In this document: positions 56,726-64,000 of the stretch, one piece after another
Layout of the letters: each line of letters opens with the position of its first letter
Position numbering within the stretch: position 1 is the first letter of the stretch
Assembly: GCF_022132145.1 (NCBI RefSeq)
Contig: NZ_JAJISP010000005.1
Span: forward strand, 1-64,000
Reading direction: 5' to 3'
DNA from: Pseudomonas sp. MMS21 TM103
GTDB taxonomy: Bacteria; Pseudomonadota; Gammaproteobacteria; Pseudomonadales; Pseudomonadaceae
Length of the DNA: 64,000 nucleotides
Notes under the pieces: model-generated
Databases searched by the model: none
Told to the model about the DNA's origin: nothing
What the model saw: only the letters and a program-made list of their open reading frames with translations
Position numbers and translations under genes: made by a program

Positions 56726-56740
56726 GCTGTCGAACATGGT
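56726..56740. promoter_or_regulatory. Gapped dyad copy 1 (GYTRTCGMACATRGY)
   Basis: GCTGTCGAACATGGT. First of three copies of a 15-base element with half-sites around a CGMAC centre, upstream of Crp/Fnr regulator B. Confidence 0.5.
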
Positions 56741-56769
56741 GGCATATAGTGGCACCATGCCATCTGTGC

Positions 56770-56784
56770 GCTATCGCACATAGC
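56770..56784. promoter_or_regulatory. Gapped dyad copy 2
   Basis: GCTATCGCACATAGC, with perfectly complementary 5-base half-sites. It starts 44 bases after copy 1 (about four helical turns). Confidence 0.55.
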
Positions 56785-56849
56785 GTGTCGAGAACTGCGG
56801 GGCTCACATTGACGGCGTCAATCGATACGCGGCGCAGAAGGCAGCGCTT

Positions 56850-57008
56850 TCACAGCCGGCCCATCAACAGCAGTACCAGCACGATGATCAACACCAGGCC
56901 CAAGCCGCCAGTGGGGGCATAGCCCCAGCTCCGGCTATGCGGCCAAGCGGGTATTGCCCCCACCAGCATCAGAATCAGTACGATTAACAGAATCGTTCCC
57001 AAGCTCAT
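56850..57008 (-). CDS. DUF3309-family small membrane protein
   Basis: 52-residue protein from the ATG at 57008 with AAGGAG ahead. Two hydrophobic helices (GTILLIVLILMLVGAIPAW and GLGLVLIIVLVLLLMGRL) flank the family's PAWPHSRSWGYAPTGG turn. Function unknown; the family is often found near stress and envelope genes. Confidence 0.9.
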   Translation of the reverse strand: MSLGTILLIVLILMLVGAIPAWPHSRSWGYAPTGGLGLVLIIVLVLLLMGRL

Positions 57009-57133
57009 GACGATCTCCTTGAATGGTTCACGCTCACCGCCACGAGCCATGTCGATCTGCGCTGAACGACTATGGTCGAATGTTCTCGACCGGCACCGGG
57101 CAGCTTGAACGGATTACGCAATCAGTTCGGTGC

Positions 57134-57148
57134 GTTATCGAACATAGC
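57134..57148. promoter_or_regulatory. Gapped dyad copy 3
   Basis: GTTATCGAACATAGC, third copy of the element, located between the divergent DUF3309 and phospholipase D-type genes (126 bases from the former and 145 from the latter). Confidence 0.55.
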
Positions 57149-57292
57149 CGTCATCCCGTGACGGGCGCCGAACGCTGTCCTCTCTGTTGAATATGGCGTC
57201 ACGACGATCCTTTTGCGTGTACATTCAGGCGAATGTAGCGTTTCGACGGCCATCCGGCTGCAGCGCGAGACACCTTGCCGCGAGGATGGCCA

Positions 57293-58681
57293 ATGCAAGC
57301 TGCGTATTGCTGGAAGCGGTGTATCACGGCAATCCTCAGCCTGGCGCTGAGTGCTTGCAGCTCACTGCCAACCCTCACGCCCGATATGGCGCGCCGTGAT
57401 GCGCCGCCAGTACAACTCGACGGGCCACGTGGGCCACTCTCGTCCGCGCGGAGCAAGGCCATTCTCGATCGACTGCAGGCACGCGGTGTCGAGACCAACA
57501 TCTTCAACCTGCACCTGGCGGTCGAAGAAGCCATCGTCGGCAGCCCCCTGACCATCGACAACAAGGTCGAACTGCTGCAGGACGGCCCCGACACCTATCA
57601 GGCAATGATCAACGCAATCGACGCCGCACTCGATCACATCAACATGGAAACCTTCATTATCGAAGATGACGAGGTCGGCCAGCGCTTCGCCGACGCACTG
57701 ATCGCCAAGCAGCGGGCCGGTGTGCAGGTCAACCTGATCCGCGACAGCGTCGGCACCCTCGGCACACCGAGTACGTTCTTCTCTCGCCTCAGCGCCGCCG
57801 GTATCCAGGTAATGGAGTTCAACCCGGTCAACCCACTGACTGCCAAGGCCGGCTGGTCGGTAAACCAGCGCGACCATCGCAAACTACTGATCGTCGACGG
57901 GCGTATCGCCTTTCTCGGCGGCGTCAACATCAGCAGCGTCTATTCCGGCGGCTCCTTCAGCCCGCAATCGATCGATCGCCCCGACGCTGCGCTGCCCTGG
58001 CGCGACACCCACCTGCAGCTCGAAGGCCCGGTGGTGGGCGAGCTGCAAAAGCTGTTCATCGAAACCTGGGAAAAGCAGCAAGGCGCCCCCCTCGCCCCAC
58101 GCGATTACTTCCCGGTCAGCCAGCATCAGGGTAATGATGTGGTACGAGCGGTCGGCAGCTCGCCGGACGATCCCTACAGCCTGATCTACGTCACCCTGAT
58201 CTCGGCGTTGCACAGCGCCCAAAGCGAAATCTGGCTGACCAACGCCTACTTCGTGCCCGATCCACAGCTGCTCGCGGCGCTCAAGCAGGCGGCGGCGCGC
58301 GGCGTCGACGTGCAGTTGATCCTGCCCAGCAGCACCGACTCCTGGCTGGTATTGCATGCCGGCCGCGCCTACTACAGCGAATTGCTCAAGGCCGGGGTCA
58401 AGCTGCACCAACGCCGCGATGCCTTGCTGCATGCGAAGACCGCCGTGATCGATGGAGTCTGGTCGACCGTCGGCTCGACCAACCTTGACTGGCGCAGTTT
58501 CCTGCACAACCAGGAGGTCAATGCGGTGGTACTCGGCACAGATTTCGGCGGCAAGATGCGCGCCGCCTTTCTCGCCGACCTGGATAAATCGGAGCAGATC
58601 ACCCTGGGAAAATGGCGGCGCCGCCCCCTCGACGCGAGGGTCAAGGAATTGCTCGGGCGCCTGTGGGAATACTGGTTGTGA
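57293..58681 (+). CDS. Phospholipase D/cardiolipin synthase-type lipoprotein
   Basis: 462-residue enzyme of the phospholipase D superfamily, most like cardiolipin synthase, which joins two phosphatidylglycerol molecules. Two HKD motifs are intact: HRKLLIVDG (first) and HAKTAVIDG (second), each followed by the expected GGVNI and GSTNLDWRS. The ATG at 57293 (AGGA ahead) begins a signal sequence ending in lipobox LSAC, so the protein is probably a lipoprotein rather than the usual multi-span ClsA form. Its stop overlaps the next gene. A dyad copy lies upstream. Confidence 0.88.
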   Translation: MQAAYCWKRCITAILSLALSACSSLPTLTPDMARRDAPPVQLDGPRGPLSSARSKAILDRLQARGVETNIFNLHLAVEEAIVGSPLTIDNKVELLQDGPDTYQAMINAIDAALDHINMETFIIEDDEVGQRFADALIAKQRAGVQVNLIRDSVGTLGTPSTFFSRLSAAGIQVMEFNPVNPLTAKAGWSVNQRDHRKLLIVDGRIAFLGGVNISSVYSGGSFSPQSIDRPDAALPWRDTHLQLEGPVVGELQKLFIETWEKQQGAPLAPRDYFPVSQHQGNDVVRAVGSSPDDPYSLIYVTLISALHSAQSEIWLTNAYFVPDPQLLAALKQAAARGVDVQLILPSSTDSWLVLHAGRAYYSELLKAGVKLHQRRDALLHAKTAVIDGVWSTVGSTNLDWRSFLHNQEVNAVVLGTDFGGKMRAAFLADLDKSEQITLGKWRRRPLDARVKELLGRLWEYWL

Positions 58682-59586
58682 GGCGTTTCCGGCCTGCCAA
58701 CGCAGGCTGTTTGCAGTGGATTCGCGCGGTCGTGCTGTTGGCGCTGCTGATTGCCGCGCAGGCCTACGCTCAGGACCCGGAATCACTCAAGGCCCGGCAT
58801 GCCGCCCTGGCTGAACAGCTGGGCGACAACCCGTTCCAACGCCCGCTGCATCTCGAGTCCCGGCAAACAGAAGACACCTTGCATGGCGATATTTACGCCG
58901 TGATCGAGCAGCCCTATGCCGTGGTCGGCCCGGCGTTGCAAGGCAGCACGCACTGGTGCGACATCCTCATCCTGCACCTGAATGTGAAAAGCTGCCGCGT
59001 CTCATCGGCTCCGGATGGTGAGGTCCTGCGCCTCCATATCGGCCGCAAGTTCGAGCAGGCGCTGGCCGATGCCCACCTGTTCGAGTTTGCCTACCGGGTC
59101 GCCACGGCTACGCCCGACTTCCTGCAGGTCCTGCTGGATGCCCCCGATGGACCGCTGGGCACCAGCCGCTACCGCATCAAGCTCGAAGCAGTGGCACTCG
59201 ATGACCGGCGCAGCTTCCTGCACCTGTCCTACTCCTATGCTTACGGCTTGGCGGCCAGCGTCGCCGTGCAGAGTTACTTGGCGACGCTGGGACGCAACAA
59301 GGTGGGTTTCAGCATCCTTGAGCGCGACGCCGAGGGGCAACCCGTCTACATCGGCGGCATGCGCGGGGTGATCGAGCGCAACACCATGCGCTATTACCTG
59401 GCGATCGAAGCCTACCTGAACGCCCTGTCGGCGCCGCCAGCGACGCGCCTGGAAAAACGGCTGAACCTCTGGCACAGCGCTGTCGAGCAATACCCGGCGC
59501 AACTGCACGAACTCGAGCTTGGCCAATACCTGGAGATGAAACACAAGGAAATCCAGCGCCAGCAGGCCAACGCGGCCAGCGAATGA
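58678..59586 (+). CDS. Unrecognised secreted protein translationally coupled to the cardiolipin synthase-type gene
   Basis: 302-residue protein with a cleavable signal peptide ending AQAYAQD. The GTG start at 58678 overlaps the previous stop (GTGA), indicating coupled translation. No domain is recognised; the mature part has STHWCDILILHLNVKSC, possibly a disulfide pair, and alternating strands (SFLHLSYSYAYGL). Probably periplasmic, working on or near membrane lipids by its association with the upstream enzyme. Confidence 0.8.
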   Translation: MRRFRPANAGCLQWIRAVVLLALLIAAQAYAQDPESLKARHAALAEQLGDNPFQRPLHLESRQTEDTLHGDIYAVIEQPYAVVGPALQGSTHWCDILILHLNVKSCRVSSAPDGEVLRLHIGRKFEQALADAHLFEFAYRVATATPDFLQVLLDAPDGPLGTSRYRIKLEAVALDDRRSFLHLSYSYAYGLAASVAVQSYLATLGRNKVGFSILERDAEGQPVYIGGMRGVIERNTMRYYLAIEAYLNALSAPPATRLEKRLNLWHSAVEQYPAQLHELELGQYLEMKHKEIQRQQANAASE

Positions 59587-59723
59587 GCGCCAAGGGCTGT
59601 TTCAGCGCGCCCCTTCTACTGCGAGTTTGCGCAAAAAAACCGTCTAAGATGGCCCGGCCAAACCGCTGGTGCCTGGCTGACCGCTGGCTGCCCGCGACCA
59701 CCTGAACCTACGGAAACGCCGCA

Positions 59724-60674
59724 TTGGATCGTCTGACACTGGAACGCCGGCAAGTCTGGGTTTACCTGGTGGCCATCATCGCCGGGCTGCTGCTCGGCAG
59801 CCGGTGGCCGGGCCTCGCCCCGACCCTGGAAGCCCTGCTCTGGCCGACGCTGCTGGTGCTGCTCTATGCGACCTTCGCGCAGGTGCCGTTGCTGCACTTG
59901 CGTGCAGCCTTCGCCGATCGACGCTTCATCAGCGCCTTGCTGGTCGGCAACTTCCTGCTGGTGCCGTTGCTGGTCTGGAGCCTGCTGCACTGGGTGCCGG
60001 ATGATCCGGTACTGCGTGTCGGGGTGCTGCTGGTGTTGCTGGTGCCCTGCACCGACTGGTTCATCACCTTCACCCAGCTGGGCGGCGGCGATGTGCCGCG
60101 CGCGGTGGCCGTGACGCCGATCAACCTGCTCCTGCAATTGCTGCTTCTGCCCGTCTACCTGTGGCTGCTGGCAGACGCACAGCTGGCCAGCGTACTGGCA
60201 CCCAAGGATGTGCTGCCGGCACTGCTGGTCGTGCTGGTGCCCCTGCTGCTCGCCGCCCTTAGCGAGCGCTGGTTCGAGGCGCGGCCCGAACGCGATGCCC
60301 TGCGCCAGCGCCTGGCCTGGTGGCCGGTGCCGCTGCTGGGCCTGGTGGTGTTGCTGATCGCCGGCGCACAGGTGGCAGCGGTGCAGGATGCACTGGAGCT
60401 GCTGCCGGTGCTGGTGCCGGTGTTCATCGCCTACCTGCTGGCGGCAGCACTGATCGCCAAGCTGCTGACGCGGGCCTGGCAGCTACCCGCCAGCCACGGC
60501 CGCACCCTCGCCTTCAGCCTGGGCACGCGTAATTCCTTCGTGGTGCTACCCTTCGCCCTGAGCTTGCCGCACGGCTGGGAAGTGGCGGCAGTGGTGATAG
60601 TCGTGCAGTCAGTGGTCGAACTGTTCGGCATGCTGGGGTATCTGTGCTGGCTGCCGCGCCGGCTGTTTCGCTAG
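59724..60674 (+). CDS. Bile-acid:sodium symporter/arsenite-type (Acr3-like) transporter
   Basis: 316-residue protein with about ten helices, resembling the BASS/Acr3 superfamily (LVPCTDWFITFTQLGGGD, LAFSLGTRNSFVVLP). The apparent start is TTG at 59724 with only a weak ribosome site, so the true N-terminus is uncertain. There is no arsR or arsC nearby, so an arsenic role is not supported by context. It is convergent with the aldo/keto reductase gene. Confidence 0.75.
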   Translation: MDRLTLERRQVWVYLVAIIAGLLLGSRWPGLAPTLEALLWPTLLVLLYATFAQVPLLHLRAAFADRRFISALLVGNFLLVPLLVWSLLHWVPDDPVLRVGVLLVLLVPCTDWFITFTQLGGGDVPRAVAVTPINLLLQLLLLPVYLWLLADAQLASVLAPKDVLPALLVVLVPLLLAALSERWFEARPERDALRQRLAWWPVPLLGLVVLLIAGAQVAAVQDALELLPVLVPVFIAYLLAAALIAKLLTRAWQLPASHGRTLAFSLGTRNSFVVLPFALSLPHGWEVAAVVIVVQSVVELFGMLGYLCWLPRRLFR

Positions 60675-60683
60675 CAGATCCTC

Positions 60684-61547
60684 TCAGGGCACCTTGTGGC
60701 CGCGCGCCGCTTCGGCCAGGTAGAACCAGGTCGGGGCGTCCAGTTGCAGCGCCGCTCCGCTCAAAGCCTCTTCGATCCGCGACCAGCGCAGGCTGCCGAG
60801 AATCGGCCGCGGGCTGCCGGGCAAACGGCGCAACCAGGCCAGGGCGACCTGGTTGGGGGTTGCTTGCAAGGCATCCGCCACCTCGGCCAGGGCCTGCTGC
60901 AAGGCTGGGGGAAAAGCACCGCCGGCCAGCGGCGACCAGGCCAGGACCTGCAAGCCATCGCCCTGCATGGCCTGCAACTGGCCATCCCAGGCGGCGTGCT
61001 GGACCATCAGCGACAACTCGATCTGGTTGCAACGCAGCGGCAACTCGCGGCCCAGGCTTTGCCAGTGCAGCGGCGCGGCGTTGGACAGCCCGAGCCAGCC
61101 GACCTTGCCGCTCTCGACCAGGGCCTGCAGGGTACGCACCACTTCATCGGCGCACAGCAATGGATCGGGACGATGCAGGAGAAAGCCATCCAGGCGCTCG
61201 ACGCCCAGACGCGTCAGCGAAGCCTCGACTGCGGCGGTCAGATAGGCCGCGCCGGTGTTGTAGTGCTTGACCCGCCAGCGCGAGCCGTCCAGCAGCGCCG
61301 GGACGATGTCGGCCTTGCTGATCAGTTGCAGCTGGGAGCGCAACTGCGGACGCAAGCGCAAGGCCGCGCCGAAGTGCGCTTCGCACTGGCCCAGACCGTA
61401 GATGTTGGCGTGATCGAAACCGTTCAAGCCCTGCTCGACGCAGCGCTCGACAAAGCCCAGCAGGGCCTGTGGGGTCGCCAGCTCGGGATAATCGAGCAGG
61501 CGCATCATGCCGAGCAGCAATGGCTGCTCGATCGGGGAATGGGTCAT
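60684..61547 (-). CDS. Aldo/keto reductase
   Basis: 287-residue NADPH-type reductase of the aldo/keto reductase superfamily (YdhF-like group): GMMRLLDYPELATPQAL, FDHANIYG with the catalytic Tyr, ISKADI with the Lys and LLHRPDPLL with the His. The C-terminal GSLRWSRIEEAL binds cofactor. A palindrome GCGATTAATCGC (61563-61574) sits 16 bases upstream of the start and may be an operator. Substrate unknown. Confidence 0.85.
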   Translation of the reverse strand: MTHSPIEQPLLLGMMRLLDYPELATPQALLGFVERCVEQGLNGFDHANIYGLGQCEAHFGAALRLRPQLRSQLQLISKADIVPALLDGSRWRVKHYNTGAAYLTAAVEASLTRLGVERLDGFLLHRPDPLLCADEVVRTLQALVESGKVGWLGLSNAAPLHWQSLGRELPLRCNQIELSLMVQHAAWDGQLQAMQGDGLQVLAWSPLAGGAFPPALQQALAEVADALQATPNQVALAWLRRLPGSPRPILGSLRWSRIEEALSGAALQLDAPTWFYLAEAARGHKVP

Positions 61548-61659
61548 GGGGGAGGCTCGATCGCGATTAATCGCAGTGGCGCCGTGCGAACTGCAGGGCG
61601 CAGCGTGCTGATTCGAGGGTGCGCCTGGCCTGGACGGCCCCGCGCGCCCTCTTACTGGG

Positions 61660-62331
61660 TCAGTTCAGTAGTTGCAGGGCTTCGGCGCTGCATTGTTGAA
61701 TGCGCGCCCAATCGCCCTGTTTGACCCACTCACTGTCGAACATCCAGGTACCGCCGACGCACATCACATTGGCCAGCGCCATGTAACGCTGCAGGTTGCC
61801 GGGGTTGATGCCGCCGGTGGGGCAGAACCGCACATCGGCAAAGGGACCACCGAGGGCCTTGAGCGCCGCGGCGCCACCGCAGACTTCTGCGGGGAACAGC
61901 TTGAAGCGGCGATAGCCGAGGGCATAGCCGAGCATGATGTCCGAGGCACTGCTGGTGCCGGGCAACATTGGCACTGGGCTGTCCAGGCTGGCCTTGAGCA
62001 ATTCGGCGGTCGAGCCTGGAGTGACGATAAACTGCGCCCCGGCCTCCTCGGCGGCGGCGAGCATCTGCAGGTCGAGTACGGTACCCGCGCCCACACAGAG
62101 TTCGGGCCGCTGCTCGCGCAGCAGGCGAATGGCGGTGAGGCCATGCACCGAACGCAAGGTGATCTCCAGTACCGTAAGGCCACCGGCCGCCAGCGCATCG
62201 GCCAATGGCAGGATGTCCGCCTCGCGGGCAATGGTGATCACCGGCATGATCCGCGCACGGGCACAGAGGCTGTCGATCTGGGCGATTTTTTCGGCCATGC
62301 GGGCGTGCTGGCTGTTGTCGTTAGTCGTCAT
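61660..62331 (-). CDS. eda: 2-keto-3-deoxy-6-phosphogluconate aldolase
   Basis: Last enzyme of the Entner-Doudoroff pathway, splitting KDPG into pyruvate and glyceraldehyde 3-phosphate; 223 residues from the ATG at 62331 (GGAG ahead; an upstream start would give an unlikely extension). VLEITLR carries the catalytic Glu, RFKLFPAE the Schiff-base Lys, and GTVLDLQML and FCPTGGIN are typical. It follows pgl by 19 bases in the zwf-pgl-eda operon. Confidence 0.95.
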   Translation of the reverse strand: MTTNDNSQHARMAEKIAQIDSLCARARIMPVITIAREADILPLADALAAGGLTVLEITLRSVHGLTAIRLLREQRPELCVGAGTVLDLQMLAAAEEAGAQFIVTPGSTAELLKASLDSPVPMLPGTSSASDIMLGYALGYRRFKLFPAEVCGGAAALKALGGPFADVRFCPTGGINPGNLQRYMALANVMCVGGTWMFDSEWVKQGDWARIQQCSAEALQLLN

Positions 62332-62350
62332 ATCGGCTGCTCCATCGGCC

Positions 62351-63050
62351 CTAGGGGCACCAGTAAATCTCAAGAGGGGAATGCAAAAATGCGCGCACCG
62401 GCATGCTCGCCGCCTCGCCCACAGCCAACGCTGCGGCCAGGGTCTTGAGCTTGCCCTGGCCCTGCAGGGCCAGCAGTGGCAAACGTGCAGAAGTCAGTAG
62501 CGGCAAGGTCATGCTCAGGCGCTGATGCGGCACGCTGGGCGCCAGCATCGGCAGGCAGCGGCGCGGGCAGTCAGGCTGCAAGGCGTCGTGCAGATGCGGG
62601 CTGTTGGGAAACAGCGAAGCGGTATGGCCGTCATCGCCCATGCCCAGCACCAGCACATCGATCGGCGGCAACTCGGCCAAAGCCTGATCGGCTTTTAGCG
62701 CCGCTTGCTGCAAGTCGGCAGCCGGCTGATACAGGCCGACAAAACGCGCGGCGGCGGCCGGCCCGCATAACAGGTGGCGACGCAGCAGACCTTCGTTGCT
62801 ATCAGGGTGGGCGACCGGCACCCAACGTTCGTCCGCCAGGCTGATCACGACCTGCGCCCAGTCCAGTGGCTGCTGCGCCAGTTGCTCGAAAAAGGCGATC
62901 GGGCTGCGCCCACCGGACACCACCAGGGTCGCTCGCCCCTGGGTTTCGATCGCCACGCGCAGCGTCTCGGCGACCGCCTGGGCCAGGGCCTTGGCCAGCT
63001 GCGCCGGATTGCTCAGGCTGCGAGCCAGCACACCCGTGGGTAAATCGAGA

Positions 63051-63064
<14 letters not shown>
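62351..63064 (-). CDS. pgl: 6-phosphogluconolactonase
   Basis: Hydrolyses 6-phosphogluconolactone, 237 residues (DevB/SOL family). Characteristic segments are [36 protein letters not shown] and [17 protein letters not shown]. Its start overlaps the end of zwf by 14 bases, indicating translational coupling. Confidence 0.95.

Positions 63065-64000
<936 letters not shown>

Overview
The window is a GC-rich chromosomal segment of a Pseudomonas (sensu lato). The evidence is the gene order of two tandem cbb3 oxidase operons, ccoGHIS, a SafE-like gene, hemN, anr and apt, together with aer, a gbuR/gbuA guanidinobutyrase locus, aceK, and a zwf-pgl-eda operon. I see no insertion sequence, prophage, CRISPR array, tRNA or rRNA. 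Nearly all of it is ordinary, densely packed core or near-core chromosome.

Layout. 1-6880: the N-terminus of a giant LapA-type adhesin (minus strand, runs off the left edge) divergent from its presumed type I secretion system (TolC, ABC ATPase, HlyD). 7112-9705: a DTW-domain tRNA modification enzyme and the aerotaxis receptor Aer. 9830-16175: guanidinobutyrate and nitrogen-compound cluster (LysR, guanidinobutyrase, YjiH-type membrane protein, NTF2-like protein, NCS1 permease, metallo-hydrolase). 16253-20162: a 44-codon PA1414-type small ORF under a perfect ANR box, aceK, an EamA exporter and an alpha/beta hydrolase. 20267-35665: the micro-oxic respiration block, ccoNOQP-2, ccoNOQP-1, ccoGHIS, a SafE-like gene, hemN, anr and apt. 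35668-36486: a bacterial voltage-gated sodium channel.

37443-46425: a four-gene signalling operon. It encodes a soluble-looking histidine kinase, a receiver fused to a degenerate HD-GYP domain, a single-receiver protein, and a 1922-residue membrane protein with PAS/GAF domains, a complete blue-light LOV signature, GGDEF, EAL and a C-terminal receiver. This is the most striking system here.

46666-51617: small charged proteins, an MFS transporter, a trypsin-like protease without a signal peptide, and pgm. 51618-59586: an accessory-looking stress/envelope cluster with a BON-domain protein, a GGDEF-EAL protein with damaged receiver and EAL residues, two Crp/Fnr paralogues lacking iron-sulfur cysteines, DUF3309, a lipoprotein-type phospholipase D/cardiolipin synthase and an unrecognised secreted protein. 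Three copies of a 15-bp gapped dyad lie in its intergenic DNA. 59724-64000: an Acr3/bile-acid-type transporter, an aldo/keto reductase, and the Entner-Doudoroff genes eda, pgl and zwf (partial).

How it fits together: Anr, encoded here, would act on clear TTGAC/T-N4-G/ATCAA boxes in front of ccoN2, hemN and the PA1414-like ORF, linking oxygen limitation to a high-affinity oxidase and haem synthesis. The adhesin and the two c-di-GMP proteins suggest a surface-attached lifestyle, possibly influenced by light.
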